Positions 47,799-56,657 of a stretch of DNA of 64,000 nt are shown here, one piece after another (the stretch's first letter is position 1; each line of letters begins with the position of its first letter). The position numbers and the translations under genes are program-made. The notes below the pieces were generated by a model. It did no database searches. It was not told where the DNA came from and saw nothing but the letters and a program-made list of their open reading frames with translations. The DNA comes from Rhizobium terricola. Lineage in GTDB: Bacteria; Pseudomonadota; Alphaproteobacteria; Rhizobiales; Rhizobiaceae. The stretch is from assembly GCF_012927355.1 (NCBI RefSeq), contig NZ_JABBGK010000004.1, positions 62,001-126,000 on the forward strand. The letters are read 5' to 3'.

Positions 47799-48964
47799 GG
47801 CAAAACACTTCCCCGTGGCTTGAAGAAGGCCACACCGACGAAGGTCTGGTTCACATGCACGCCGAGATGCTGTTCGCCATAGGTGCTGAAACCCACCACG
47901 CGGCGCTCGCGAAAGCGTTCGGATGCCTCCGGCGCCAGGCCCTTGCGGTCAATCTCGAGCTTGCGCAGATAACAGTCGAAACCGAGGATGAAATCAGGTG
48001 GCTCGCCCTGTTTGTCGGTGACGGCAAGGCCGGTGTCGAGCGTCCGGATGATCTCCTTGCCGCGGCCCAGCGTCAGAAGCAGTCCATCGTCGATCGCGGA
48101 CAGAAAGGTCAGGCCATGTTCGCCGTGGATCTGCTGGATCGCCCGGACGTGATAGGTGTTGCCGTTACGAACCAGCACCGGGTTTTCGGCAAAGATGGTC
48201 GGTGACAGCTCGTCGACAGGCACATTGACGAGACGGGCATATTCGTGAGCCGCTGGCGAGCCGTTGATCTCCAGCACCAACCGCTCCTCCGGCACCGCCC
48301 GGGTCACCACCATCCGGCTGTCCGTCGGCTGGAAGTGATCGAACCCCAACCCGCTGAAGGCGAGTTCGGTCTCGAGCAACAGCAGCAGGGCCGCGTTGCT
48401 ATGGAATTCGCCGTTGCGCAGGACCTGGGTCTGCTCGAAACGCATGCCGTCCCCGGCCGAGCCGCCGAAGACGGGAATGTCCTTGAGGCCAGCCTCCAGC
48501 GCCGCCACGAGAATGTCCTCCTGCTTGGACAGGCCATCCGCGAAGATCAGCGCCAGCCGCTTTCTCCCCGGGGTAACCCGAAACTGCTCCGCAAGCCGCT
48601 CCGTCTGCTGGACGACGTCTGCGATGGAGACCGGCGAGATCGGCGCGAAGAGAGTCGAGGCCACGCGGAAATGGCTGCGCTCGAAGGCAAGCGCGACCAG
48701 GGCGTCGTCCTCGTAGCCGCGCGGCGTGATCTGGCCAGCGGTGGTACAGCCGAAGACCACCGTGTTCGGAAAGACGTTGCGCAACGCTTCCGACAGCGCA
48801 TCGGGAGAGAGCCGGCTCGGAACGAAGAGCAGGATAAAGCTCGGCCGCGCGTGGCTCAATTGCCGTCGAAGATCAGCAAGCGCCGCCTCCGCGTCATCGA
48901 GATGAGACACGGCAATCCGCACCGCTTTCGCGGGCATTCGGTCTAGATCTTCCAGAACCGTCAC
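47795..48964 (-). CDS. FIST-domain sensor protein
   Basis: 389 residues from GTG 48964 (an internal ATG at 48937 is possible). FIST-N (ADLRRQLSHARPSFILLFVPSRL, NTVVFGCTTAGQITPRGY) and FIST-C (SPTIFAENPVLVRNGNTYHVRAIQQIHGEHGLTFLSAID). FIST domains are thought to bind small ligands such as amino acids. It is encoded between the response regulator and the kinase and overlaps the kinase by 4 bp, so it is probably a soluble sensing partner. Confidence 0.9.
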   Translation of the reverse strand: MTVLEDLDRMPAKAVRIAVSHLDDAEAALADLRRQLSHARPSFILLFVPSRLSPDALSEALRNVFPNTVVFGCTTAGQITPRGYEDDALVALAFERSHFRVASTLFAPISPVSIADVVQQTERLAEQFRVTPGRKRLALIFADGLSKQEDILVAALEAGLKDIPVFGGSAGDGMRFEQTQVLRNGEFHSNAALLLLLETELAFSGLGFDHFQPTDSRMVVTRAVPEERLVLEINGSPAAHEYARLVNVPVDELSPTIFAENPVLVRNGNTYHVRAIQQIHGEHGLTFLSAIDDGLLLTLGRGKEIIRTLDTGLAVTDKQGEPPDFILGFDCYLRKLEIDRKGLAPEASERFRERRVVGFSTYGEQHLGVHVNQTFVGVAFFKPRGSVLP

Positions 48965-49011
48965 CGTGCCGCCGTCCTCCTCCCAGGGTCCGCACCACTC
49001 GACGCCCCGTT

Positions 49012-49701
49012 CTATTGCAGGCTGTGGCGGATCGAAACCTCGCGAACCAGCATGGCGGCCTGCGTGCGGTTGTGCACGCCAAGCCTTCGGAGCAGAGCCG
49101 TGATATGCGCCTTCACCGTCGCTTCGGCGAGCTGCATCTCGTAAGCGATCAACTTGTTCGGCATGCCCTCGCAGATCAGACCAAGAATTCGGGTCTGCTG
49201 CTGCGAGAGATGGGCGATCTTGCGTGAAATGGTCTCGACAGAACGATCGGAGGACTGAGCACGCGTCGGCAACGCGATACCAGGCGGCACATATGTCTTG
49301 CCGCTCCAGATATCGCGCATGGCATCTTCGAACGACTGCCTCCCCGTTTCTTTGGGTATAAAACCCGCGGCGCCGGCGGCAAGGACCGACTGCACGACGC
49401 CTTCCGTTGTGATCGCGGATATGACGATCACCGGAATGTCCGGCGCCTTCTCCTTGATCTTCAGGAAACCGCTGAGGCCGGAGGCATCCGGCAGGTTCAA
49501 ATCAAGAATGACAAGATCAGGCGAAAAACGCATGCGCAGCTGCTGCAGCGCCTCGCCCAGTGACGTCGCTGTTCGGATCCGGCGGGTATTGAAGATGCTC
49601 TCCATCGTCGTTGCCAAGGCATCGCAATAGAGTGGATGATCATCGATGACCAACGCCGACTTGATCGAAAGCGAGTGCTCGGACAGCTCGGCCCGCGACA
49701 T
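49012..49701 (-). CDS. LuxR/NarL-type response regulator
   Basis: 229 residues. Receiver domain SALVIDDHPLYCDALATTM ... DLVILDLNLPDASGL (phospho-Asp) ... VISAITTEGVV, and a C-terminal helix-turn-helix LSQQQTRILGLICEGMPNKLIAYEM ... EATVKAHITALLRRLGV. It heads the operon with FIST and kinase. The organisation parallels ErdR with ErcS-type kinases; it is the best candidate to regulate the xoxF and associated genes. Ribosome-binding site GGGAGGAAAGCC. Confidence 0.88.
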   Translation of the reverse strand: MSRAELSEHSLSIKSALVIDDHPLYCDALATTMESIFNTRRIRTATSLGEALQQLRMRFSPDLVILDLNLPDASGLSGFLKIKEKAPDIPVIVISAITTEGVVQSVLAAGAAGFIPKETGRQSFEDAMRDIWSGKTYVPPGIALPTRAQSSDRSVETISRKIAHLSQQQTRILGLICEGMPNKLIAYEMQLAEATVKAHITALLRRLGVHNRTQAAMLVREVSIRHSLQ

Positions 49702-50037
49702 GGCTTTCCTCCCAAAAATATTTCCTGGTCAATATCGTCGGCACGACCTCAAGCCGCCCCGAATGCACTGGATAATATTTCTGCTCCCATTCATGGCCGG
49801 CCCTCCCAAGCACAACCACACGTAATTTGTTGCACAGATTCGTCAGGGGTGCAATTGCCGATTTCCCGCGCAAAAAATCGCACCGGAACAGCCCGTCAGC
49901 GGAACATTCCATTGAAAAACAAGAAAAAAGAAGACGACGACTATAAACCGTAGGTTAGAAATTTCTTACGGAAGATTGGACGCCTATGCCAGTGACGACT
50001 CTAGGAACGCAACCGAAACGATATCCGGAAGCGCTGA
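49702..50037. other. 336-bp gene-free region upstream of the response regulator
   Basis: Relatively AT-rich and without a supported gene. AATATTTC occurs near 49717 and near 49772, probably promoter-proximal for the response regulator. A dyad CCGTA (49948-49952), N14, TACGG (49967-49971) lies near the far end. The A-rich stretch at about 49910-49945 is the least GC-rich part. Confidence 0.4.
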
Positions 50038-50637
50038 TCAGCCGCCGTTCACCAGATTCAGGATCAGCTGGTGGACATTCCCGCCTGGGCTGAGTTCGAC
50101 CTGGTCGAAATCGCGGCTGCGCTTCCGCTGCTCCTGGGAGAGGGCCGAAAGCCGGGTGGTCATTTCGTCCCTGATCTTGCGGCATTTCGGATCGTCCGGC
50201 ACGGTCAGCCCCAATGTCGCCGCTTCGATCTTGCGCACCATGTCGACGATGATATCCCCATGCACCTTCTCATGCGCCTGCACGCCTTCGATGAAGGTCG
50301 TCCAATTGGCCTTGATCTGACCCGACAGCCGGTTTTCCGGCTTCGGCAGCACATAGGTGATGATGAGCTTCGGCTTGGCAACGGCGAGCACGCAGTCATT
50401 GCCGCGGGTCTCGTATTTGCGTGTCCATGTCAGGGCGAAACTCGTCTGCGCAATGGTGCGCATCCCGACACTCAGTTTCGGGCCACGCGCTCCGATCGAC
50501 TCGTAGAGCTCCCGTCCGCTCGCGCCGGCGATGGAATAGGGCTGGACCTTCTCGATGGGCTTCCATTCAGCCGCGGCCCGATGGGGCACTCCGGCGATGC
50601 TGGCCATGACCAGACAAGTTGCGATGCCTGCCTTCAC
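50038..50637 (-). CDS. DUF922 putative zinc protease, exported
   Basis: 199 residues from GTG 50637, five bases after AGGAAG. Signal peptide (KAGIATCLVMASIAGVPHRAAA). The DUF922 pattern includes YSIAGASGRELYESIGARGP, FALTWTRKY and the metalloprotease-like EGVQAHEKVHGDI (HExxH). The family is predicted Zn-dependent peptidase-like and its substrate is unknown. It lies convergently placed with nothing; a terminator separates it from the pseudoazurin gene. Confidence 0.8.
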   Translation of the reverse strand: MKAGIATCLVMASIAGVPHRAAAEWKPIEKVQPYSIAGASGRELYESIGARGPKLSVGMRTIAQTSFALTWTRKYETRGNDCVLAVAKPKLIITYVLPKPENRLSGQIKANWTTFIEGVQAHEKVHGDIIVDMVRKIEAATLGLTVPDDPKCRKIRDEMTTRLSALSQEQRKRSRDFDQVELSPGGNVHQLILNLVNGG

Positions 50638-50733
50638 ACGTTCTTCCTGCTCTGTCTCGTTGCAGGTGAACACTAGAGGCGAAGGTGCAGACACGCAACG
50701 CCAGGGGACACAACATAGATACTGGACAACATC

Positions 50734-50767
50734 AAAGGCCCGCCTCGGGGCACCGAGGCGAGCCTTT
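50734..50767 (-). terminator. Terminator after the pseudoazurin gene
   Basis: AAAGGCCCGCCTCGG (50734-50748), GGCA loop, CCGAGGCGAGCCTTT (50753-50767): a 15-bp stem with one G-T pair, located 18 bp past the paz stop. A-rich and T-rich flanks make it bidirectional. Confidence 0.9.
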
Positions 50768-50785
50768 CTAAAAGGTCATCCGAGA

Positions 50786-51229
50786 TTACTGAGCGCTTGC
50801 CAGTGCGGCGGCAACACGCTCCTGAGCCTTCTTCGGCAGCTTGACCGCCTTGAAGGCTTCGAGGTTCGCCGATGCGTCACCGACCACGACGACGCCGACC
50901 ATACCCATGCCGACATGCGGTGCGCACTTCACAGCGTAGGCGCCCGGAACACTGAAGGTCACCTTGATCTGCTCGTTCATCTTGCCTTTGAACTCGGTGG
51001 CACCTTCCGGGATCATCCCCTTGATGCTTTCGGCGTTGTGGCCCTTGTCGGTCGGAATGAAGGTCACGCTGTCACCGGCAGCGATCTTCAGGCCGGCCGG
51101 TTCGAACACCATCGCGCCATCCTTGCCCTTGTTCAGCATGTGGACTTCGAAATCGGCGGCAACGGCAGAACCGACGAAAGCAGCAAGGACGGCACCGGCG
51201 ACGGCGAAACGCTTCAGCATTGCGGACAT
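50786..51229 (-). CDS. paz: Pseudoazurin
   Basis: 147 residues. Signal peptide [24 protein letters not shown]. Type 1 copper ligands: His64 (KGHNAES), Cys102, His105 and Met110 ([10 protein letters not shown]), with the ligand spacing expected of pseudoazurin. It donates electrons to copper nitrite reductase in the periplasm. A TTG-N8-CAA box lies 75 bp upstream of the start. Confidence 0.96.
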   Translation of the reverse strand: MSAMLKRFAVAGAVLAAFVGSAVAADFEVHMLNKGKDGAMVFEPAGLKIAAGDSVTFIPTDKGHNAESIKGMIPEGATEFKGKMNEQIKVTFSVPGAYAVKCAPHVGMGMVGVVVVGDASANLEAFKAVKLPKKAQERVAAALASAQ

Positions 51230-51303
51230 TCTCTTATCTCCTTGAAATCAGGACCCCTCGGGTCCGTTGGGACAGGAGATACGCCCACCGAAGCACGGCT
51301 TCT

Positions 51304-51317
51304 TTGTCGCCGCACAA
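51304..51317 (-). promoter_or_regulatory. NnrR/FNR-type box upstream of paz
   Basis: TTGTC GCCG CACAA: TTG-N8-CAA, centred about 81 bp before the paz start. The nirK box is at a similar distance from its gene. Confidence 0.7.
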
Positions 51318-51359
51318 ATAACAGAACGCAACTTGCAAGACACTCGCATTTCGGCTCTT

Positions 51360-52061
51360 TCAGGCCTGATCCTTTGAGCCTTCGGCAAGTTCGGAAAGGC
51401 CCGCCGGGTTCTTGACGATGAGCTTCTGCCGCCCGCCCTCGACGAGACCCAGGCTTTCCCACGCACTGAGAATGCGCGACACCGTGTGCAGCGTTGTGCC
51501 GGTCATTTCGGCGATGTCCTGGCGCGAGATCGGGAAGTCGATGCGGATGCCGCCATCTTCCTTGCGACCGGCCTTCTTGGCCAGGCGAAGGACGGCATGG
51601 GCAACGCGGCGCTCCACTTCCTGCGTCGACATTTCACGAATGCGTGTGTGCGCTTCCTCGAGCCGCTGTCCGATGGTCTGCATGGCACTGACGGCAAGGC
51701 GGGGATTGTGTTCCACGAAACTGGGCCAGAGGTCCGTCGGCCAGCCAAGCGTCAGGCTCTCGGCGGCCGCGATCGCCGTCCCGGGATAATCGCTGCGCTG
51801 CAATGCCTTGGCAAATCCGAAGAGGTCGCCGGGGTGGACGACGCGGACGATGATCTGTTGGCCGTCGGCGGTGACCTGCGTCACCTTCAGGCGACCGTGC
51901 AGGAGGAGGTAGAAACTGACGGCAGGTTGGCCTTGTTCGAAGACGGTGTCGCCCTGCGGCACGCGCCGCGGGCTGGCGTGGCCAAGGAGCTTGTCGAGAT
52001 CCTCGTCGCTCATCCGGTCGAACAGGGGAAGAGCCTTGACGACGGCTCGATCAATTTTCAC
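51360..52061 (-). CDS. nnrR: Crp/Fnr-family regulator of denitrification
   Basis: 233 residues. N-terminal cyclic-nucleotide-binding-like domain (PLFDRMSDEDLDKLL, DTVFEQGQPAVSFYLLLHGRLKV), and a C-terminal helix-turn-helix (ISRQDIAEMTGTTLHTVSRILSAWE). There is no N-terminal Cys cluster, so it is of the NO-responsive NnrR/Dnr type rather than FNR. Located between pseudoazurin and nirV. It is the likely reader of the TTG-N8-CAA boxes. Confidence 0.9.
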   Translation of the reverse strand: MKIDRAVVKALPLFDRMSDEDLDKLLGHASPRRVPQGDTVFEQGQPAVSFYLLLHGRLKVTQVTADGQQIIVRVVHPGDLFGFAKALQRSDYPGTAIAAAESLTLGWPTDLWPSFVEHNPRLAVSAMQTIGQRLEEAHTRIREMSTQEVERRVAHAVLRLAKKAGRKEDGGIRIDFPISRQDIAEMTGTTLHTVSRILSAWESLGLVEGGRQKLIVKNPAGLSELAEGSKDQA

Positions 52062-52167
52062 CGTGGTGAATCCTTTCCTCAGGCGACCGACGCACTCATG
52101 GGATTCAAGCCGAGCGCAACGACGTCGATCTACCCTTCAAGGTAGGCTTTCTAACCCAGCGACCCAC

Positions 52168-53055
52168 TTAACGAAAGGCAAAAAATAGCCTTGCAAACCA
52201 CCGATCATCGCGAACGAGCCGGAAGCCGACATTGTCCGGCGGGGTGCCGACGGAGCAGCCGCCGCCCTTGGGGTCACGGATAAAGGAACTGAGCGGTGCC
52301 CGGTGCTTGCCTGAAGCGATGTAGATCCCACAATCACTGGCACCCTCCACTTCCTGGGCCGTTTCCTGCAGGAGGACACGCCGATTGCAGGTCGTTGTCC
52401 ACTCCCAGATGTTGCCGCCGAAATCGGCGAGGCCGTATTCCCCTTCACCGAAATGCCCGAGGGCCTGCGGCGCGGGATCGCGCGACGCCTTGCGTTCGGC
52501 TTCCCGCCTGTAATCCGCAAGCCAGCGAAGGGCCGGGTTCTTGCTGTCGGGATCGACGCCGAGCGCATCATCAGGAAACTTCGAGCCCGCCGCAAAGGCA
52601 AGGTCTTCGTCTGTGGGCAGGGTCCAGACCGCACCGCTCTTTTCGCTGAGCCAGTTCGCATAAGCCGTCGCATCGTCGTGGCTGACGCCGGTCACCGGCA
52701 GGTTGTCCGTCGATTCCGTGGCGCTCTCGCGCACCGGGCAGGCCCCGTCTGCGACGCAGGCATCGTACTCGGCGGTGGTGATCTGAAATTTCGTGATCGA
52801 CAGGGTATGCGCCCTGACAACCTCGGCCTTGGGCGCATCCACCGCGAAGCCGTTCTTGTAGAACTCGCCGGCGGGACGGTACTCGAAGGCGCGGGGTTCG
52901 ATGCTGAGGGTCATCGGTACCGTGACCGTCGGCGCAGGCCGATGGAACAGTCCGGACTGCAGCCCGAGTGCAACGCCGATCACGGCGATCAGGGCAGTCG
53001 GAATGACGAGCGAGGCATTTGAAGCCGCTGGACGGTTTTGGATGAGCGAATGCAT
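52168..53055 (-). CDS. nirV: NirV, nitrite reductase-associated protein
   Basis: 295 residues. An N-terminal membrane anchor (ALIAVIGVALGLQSGLF) precedes a formylglycine-generating-enzyme-like fold: FEYRPAGEFYKNG, TTAEYDACVADGACP, PVTGVSHDDATAYANWLSEKSGAVWTLPTDEDLAFA, GLADFGGNIWEWTTT. NirV accompanies nirK across rhizobia and others; the activity is unknown. It follows nirK after a hairpin. Confidence 0.93.
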   Translation of the reverse strand: MHSLIQNRPAASNASLVIPTALIAVIGVALGLQSGLFHRPAPTVTVPMTLSIEPRAFEYRPAGEFYKNGFAVDAPKAEVVRAHTLSITKFQITTAEYDACVADGACPVRESATESTDNLPVTGVSHDDATAYANWLSEKSGAVWTLPTDEDLAFAAGSKFPDDALGVDPDSKNPALRWLADYRREAERKASRDPAPQALGHFGEGEYGLADFGGNIWEWTTTCNRRVLLQETAQEVEGASDCGIYIASGKHRAPLSSFIRDPKGGGCSVGTPPDNVGFRLVRDDRWFARLFFAFR

Positions 53056-53094
53056 TTAAAATCTCCCGGAAAGAATTTGTCCGGTCGTGAGGGT

Positions 53095-53125
53095 GGCCCA
53101 TGCCTGCCAAAGGCTGGCATGGGCC
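53095..53125 (-). terminator. Intercistronic hairpin between nirK and nirV
   Basis: GGCCCATGCCTGCC (53095-53108), AAA, GGCTGGCATGGGCC (53112-53125): a 14-bp stem with a single mismatch in the 78-bp nirK-nirV gap. Like the xoxF-xoxG hairpin it has no T tract and probably trims or stabilises the nirK message. Confidence 0.7.
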
Positions 53126-53133
53126 TTGGCCGA

Positions 53134-54276
53134 TCAGCTGGCCGAAGGAGCCATGACCGAGGTCATCAGGTCGTCGTTCCAGTCACCCGTGACGGTGAAG
53201 TGGGCGGCAGCACCCTTTTCGAACGCCTCGATCAGGTTATGGTTCACGTAGGCATACACACCCGGCTGTTGGAAGGTGTAGTATGCGGCGCCGGCAGCAC
53301 CACCGGGGATGAACCAGGTTTCCTGGTCGGTTTCCGGAACGTTGGCGAACTTGCCGGTTGCCCAGACATAATCGCCATGACCGCCGATCAGGTGCGGGCG
53401 GGTATCCCGGTTGGCCTGGGAGTGAACGATCAGGACACGATCACCGACTTCAGCCTTCATCGCATGTTCGCCGGTCAGCGCACCGACCGCACCATTGAAG
53501 ACGATGTGGCTGGGGGTCAGCGTATTCATGACTTCAAGCGTGTCGGCATAGGCGTCGCCGGCGCTCTCGTACTTCTTGTAGTTGCCGTCCGCATCCTTCG
53601 GGACATAGAAATCCTGCTCGCCGACATAGTAGATCTTGTCATAGGCGAGATCGTTGCCCTTGCCGTCCTTCAGGCCGTCACGCGGCAGGACCATGATGGC
53701 GCCGTTCATGCCCGAGGTGACGTGCCACGGAACCATTCCGGGAGGTGCGCAGTGGTAGACGAAGACGCCGGCCTTCGTTGCCTTGAAGCGGAGCACCGTC
53801 TGTTCGCCGGGGTTGACGATAGTCAGCGCGCCGCCGCCCAGCGCACCCGTTGCGGCATGGAAATCGATGTTGTGCTGCAGCGTGTTGGTGTCGGGGTTGA
53901 TCAGCGTGAGTTCGACGTAATCGTCCTGGTGCACCACCATCAGCGGGCCGGGAACGGAACCATTGAAGGTCATGGCATGGACCTCGGTGCCGGAGTCATC
54001 GAGGATCATCTTCTGTTCCTTGATGGTCAGCGTGAACTCGACGACCTTGGGACCACCTTCGGCCTTCTGGGTATGTGCATGAACGAACGGGGGCTTTACC
54101 AGCTCGACCTTTTCGCGCGGCAACTTGGCAATGTCGGCGGCGGTCGCCGCTGCGTTGGTCTTGATGCTGCCGCCTTCGGCGCGGGCTTCGGTCGTCTTGA
54201 TGATCGGCGCCAGGGCGCCGGCAAAGGCCGCGCCGGCCAGAATTGTGCGGCGGGTCACCTGAAACTGCTCAGTCAT
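53134..54276 (-). CDS. nirK: Copper-containing nitrite reductase
   Basis: 380 residues. Twin-arginine signal peptide [20 protein letters not shown], two cupredoxin domains with the type 1/type 2 ligands in [30 protein letters not shown] and [15 protein letters not shown]. It reduces nitrite to NO in the periplasm with electrons from pseudoazurin. Upstream lies the TTG-N8-CAA box at 54356. Confidence 0.97.
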   Translation of the reverse strand: MTEQFQVTRRTILAGAAFAGALAPIIKTTEARAEGGSIKTNAAATAADIAKLPREKVELVKPPFVHAHTQKAEGGPKVVEFTLTIKEQKMILDDSGTEVHAMTFNGSVPGPLMVVHQDDYVELTLINPDTNTLQHNIDFHAATGALGGGALTIVNPGEQTVLRFKATKAGVFVYHCAPPGMVPWHVTSGMNGAIMVLPRDGLKDGKGNDLAYDKIYYVGEQDFYVPKDADGNYKKYESAGDAYADTLEVMNTLTPSHIVFNGAVGALTGEHAMKAEVGDRVLIVHSQANRDTRPHLIGGHGDYVWATGKFANVPETDQETWFIPGGAAGAAYYTFQQPGVYAYVNHNLIEAFEKGAAAHFTVTGDWNDDLMTSVMAPSAS

Positions 54277-54355
54277 CGGAATATCTCCTTGTGGGTCTTG
54301 GCGGACCTCATTTCGTCCGGTGAGGGTGTTCTACCCCCGGACCGGATACCGCAAT

Positions 54356-54369
54356 TTGTGCCAGCACAA
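54356..54369 (-). promoter_or_regulatory. NnrR/FNR-type box upstream of nirK
   Basis: TTGTG CCAG CACAA within the 7-bp-armed near-palindrome TTTGTGC-CA-GCACAAA (54355-54370); centre about 86 bp before the nirK ATG. The clearest box of the set. Confidence 0.82.
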
Positions 54370-54457
54370 ACTTCCCCGAGCGGTGGACCACCTGCGTCAA
54401 TTTGGCAGGAAGCGCGCAGCGGAAGCCCCCGAATCTATTGGGAAACAAGCGTTTTCC

Positions 54458-54471
54458 TTGCGTCTGGTCAA
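54458..54471 (+). promoter_or_regulatory. NnrR/FNR-type box upstream of nnrS
   Basis: TTGCG TCTG GTCAA: TTG-N8-CAA, centred about 67 bp before the nnrS ATG. A further TTG-N8-CAA match at 54502-54515 is only 16 bp from the ATG and is less convincing. Confidence 0.55.
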
Positions 54472-54531
54472 AGAGGACGCAGGCTCGATGCCGTAGCAGG
54501 TTTGCACATTGTCAAATTTGAGGAATTTCCC

Positions 54532-55740
54532 ATGACCATGCGACAGCCTACTCGCCCCGCCGGCGGTATTCCGCGCGGCTTGTCCAGAACCGGTTCGGTC
54601 TTCTTTTCCTACGGCTTCCGGCCGTTCTTTCTCGGCGCCGCCATCGTCGCCGTCGGCGTGATGTTTCTTTGGATCCTCGCGTTGACCCAGGGTCTTGCGG
54701 TCGGAGGCTCCTATGGCGCCAGCGCATGGCACGCCCACGAAATGCTGTTCGGCTTTGCTTCGGCCGTGGTTACCGGCTTCCTGCTGACAGCCGTCCCCAA
54801 CTGGACCGGCAGGCTTCCGGTCTCCGGCCCGCCCCTGATGGCGCTGTTCGGCCTCTGGCTGGCGGGACGGATCGTGCTGATCGATCCTGACCTGCTGACC
54901 GTCGACATCGCTGTGACGATCGACAGCCTATTCCTCCCTGCGTTTCTCCTCGTCTGCGCTCGCGAGATCATCGCAGGCCGCAAATGGAAGGAACTCAAGG
55001 TGCTGGCCATCCTTGCCCTTCTTTCTCTCGCCAACATCGGGTTTCACGTCGGGACGCTGACCGGGGAAACAACCGGGATCGTGCAACGGCTGGCGGTTTC
55101 GGCCTACATCGTTCTGATCATGATCGTCGGTGGGCGCATCATCCCGAGCTTTTCCCGGAATTGGCTGAACCAGAAAGGCCAGACGCGTTTCCCCGTTCCC
55201 TACAATCGCTTCGATGCAATTGCGATCATTGCCGGCGTGATGGCGCTCGGCAGCTGGACGCTTATTCCGCAGGATCGCCTGACGGGTGGTGTCGCGCTCG
55301 TTGCAGGCGGTTTGCATGCGGCCCGGCTCCTGCGCTGGCGCGGTCACGCGGTGTTCGCCGAAAAACTGCTCTTCGTGCTGCACACCGCCTATGCATTCGT
55401 ACCGCTCGGCCTCTTTACGGTAGCGCTCGGTCAATGGCAGCAACTGGCCCCGAATGCCGTGCTGCATGTCATGACCGTCGGTGCAATCTCCATGATGATG
55501 CTGGCGGTGATGACCCGCGCGACACGCGGCCACACCGGGCGCGTCCTGACAGCCTCGAAGATCACGACCGCGTCCTATGTCGCGCTCCTCTTCGCAGCCT
55601 TGCTGCGCCCGGCAGCCGATTTCCTGCCGGCGCAGGGATTGGAACTCTACGCCGCGGCCGGCCTGTGCTGGATGCTCGCCTTTGGCCTGTTCATCTTCGA
55701 ATATGGTCCGATGCTCACACGGGTCCGCCGCGTGGTTTAG
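54532..55740 (+). CDS. nnrS: NnrS, haem-copper membrane protein for NO tolerance
   Basis: 402 residues from the ATG at 54532, behind GAGGAA. Twelve membrane helices with the NnrS signature VFFSYGFRPFFLGAA, AWHAHEMLFGFASAVVTGFLL, HALTVGA-type segment LHVMTVGAISMMMLAVMTRATRGHTGR. It is divergent from nirK. NnrS relieves nitrosative stress in other bacteria. A stem-loop follows the stop. Confidence 0.93.
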   Translation: MTMRQPTRPAGGIPRGLSRTGSVFFSYGFRPFFLGAAIVAVGVMFLWILALTQGLAVGGSYGASAWHAHEMLFGFASAVVTGFLLTAVPNWTGRLPVSGPPLMALFGLWLAGRIVLIDPDLLTVDIAVTIDSLFLPAFLLVCAREIIAGRKWKELKVLAILALLSLANIGFHVGTLTGETTGIVQRLAVSAYIVLIMIVGGRIIPSFSRNWLNQKGQTRFPVPYNRFDAIAIIAGVMALGSWTLIPQDRLTGGVALVAGGLHAARLLRWRGHAVFAEKLLFVLHTAYAFVPLGLFTVALGQWQQLAPNAVLHVMTVGAISMMMLAVMTRATRGHTGRVLTASKITTASYVALLFAALLRPAADFLPAQGLELYAAAGLCWMLAFGLFIFEYGPMLTRVRRVV

Positions 55741-55755
55741 GGTATAGAACTGCAA

Positions 55756-55781
55756 AGCCCGGTGTCTCACGACGCCGGGCT
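55756..55781. terminator. Stem-loop between nnrS and the DUF59 gene
   Basis: AGCCCGGTGTC (55756-55766), TCAC, GACGCCGGGCT (55771-55781): an 11-bp stem with one G-T pair between two convergent genes. No strong T tract on either side. Confidence 0.65.
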
Positions 55782-55808
55782 CAGCAAGACTGACATGAAT
55801 ATCAAGAT

Positions 55809-56129
55809 TCAGTGTCGTGAGGAAAAGGGAAAGACGCCCGCACGGATCATCTCCGGCGTCCAGCGCGGTTCATAGGTCAGGTGCACGACAGCAACCGTCA
55901 CCCCCGCAACGGCCTCGACCGAGGCCTGCACCGCCTGTTGCAGGAAACCGGCTGCCGGACATCCCTTCGTCGTCGTCGTCATGACGACGTTTGCGGCGCC
56001 CGCCTCGTCGACGGACACGTCGTAGATCAGCCCGAGGTCAACGATGTTGCCGCCGATCTCGGGATCGGTGATGCCGGTAAGGGCGGCCAGAACATCGGCC
56101 GCAAGACCCCGCGCTTGATCGATATCCAT
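55809..56129 (-). CDS. DUF59/MIP18 iron-sulphur assembly factor-like protein
   Basis: 106 residues from ATG 56129; a GTG one codon earlier is also possible. The pattern ALTGITDPEIGGNIVDLGLIYDV and TTTTKGCPAAGFLQQAVQASV is that of DUF59 (MIP18/PaaD/SufT-like) proteins, with the conserved Cys. These help load Fe-S clusters. It is the last gene of a four-gene denitrification accessory operon, so repair of NO-damaged Fe-S clusters is a reasonable inference. Confidence 0.85.
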   Translation of the reverse strand: MDIDQARGLAADVLAALTGITDPEIGGNIVDLGLIYDVSVDEAGAANVVMTTTTKGCPAAGFLQQAVQASVEAVAGVTVAVVHLTYEPRWTPEMIRAGVFPFSSRH

Positions 56130-56132
56130 CAC

Positions 56133-56657
56133 CTACTCCGCCACGCCGCCGATCCGCACCAGCATGCGGTAGGCCTCGCCCGTCTCGTCGTAGTTTCCGA
56201 CCCACTGGTGACCGCGCTTCTCCAGTTCCGGCATCAGGAAGACGGGTTCACGCGATAGCAGCGCGAAGAGAACCTCGCCCGGCTCCATGAGTTCGATCCG
56301 GGACAGGATCTTGGCCATCGGCTCCGGGGGATCGAGATCGGTGAGGTCGAGATGGAAGATTGGCTCGGCCCACACGGCCGCCGCCTCGGCTGCCCCGCTC
56401 GAGGCGGCGAAATCGGCCGCGCCTCCGGCCTCGGGCGTGAAAAGCACCTGCCAGTCGCCGCCCTCGATCTCGGACGCCTCGTGCGCATATCCGCGCTTGC
56501 CCATCACGCGGAAAAGCGGCTCGGGCTTGAAGGTGGCCACGAGCCTGAGCCCTTCGCCTGGCTTCAGCGATTGCACGGCCTCCATGATCGCATGGAACGG
56601 TTCCCCGCCATTGCGCAGGATGGGACGCACGTCGAGTTCTCTATAAGGCGTTGTCAT
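56133..56657 (-). CDS. DUF2249 tandem-domain protein
   Basis: 174 residues. Two DUF2249 copies: the first about 1-75 (YRELDVRPILRNGGEPFHAIMEAV, LKPGEGLRLVATFKPEPLFRVM), the second about 95-170 (FHLDLTDLDPPEPMAKILSRIELMEPGEVLFALLSREPVFL). The family is TusA-like in fold and is common in denitrification and NO-response gene sets. It overlaps the upstream membrane-protein gene (ATGA). Function unknown. Confidence 0.85.
   Translation of the reverse strand: MTTPYRELDVRPILRNGGEPFHAIMEAVQSLKPGEGLRLVATFKPEPLFRVMGKRGYAHEASEIEGGDWQVLFTPEAGGAADFAASSGAAEAAAVWAEPIFHLDLTDLDPPEPMAKILSRIELMEPGEVLFALLSREPVFLMPELEKRGHQWVGNYDETGEAYRMLVRIGGVAE

Noticed and set aside
49948..49971. CCGTA-N14-TACGG dyad
   Set aside because: Short arms, wide spacing and a position far from both neighbouring starts; could be chance.
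54502..54515. TTGCACATTGTCAA, a further TTG-N8-CAA match before nnrS
   Set aside because: It ends 16 bp before the ATG, too close for the usual activator position; the match at 54458 is better placed.
53038..54531. Upstream extension of the nnrS reading frame opposite nirK
   Set aside because: The open frame continues far upstream but is antisense to nirK; the ATG at 54532 has a ribosome-binding site and starts the NnrS homology.
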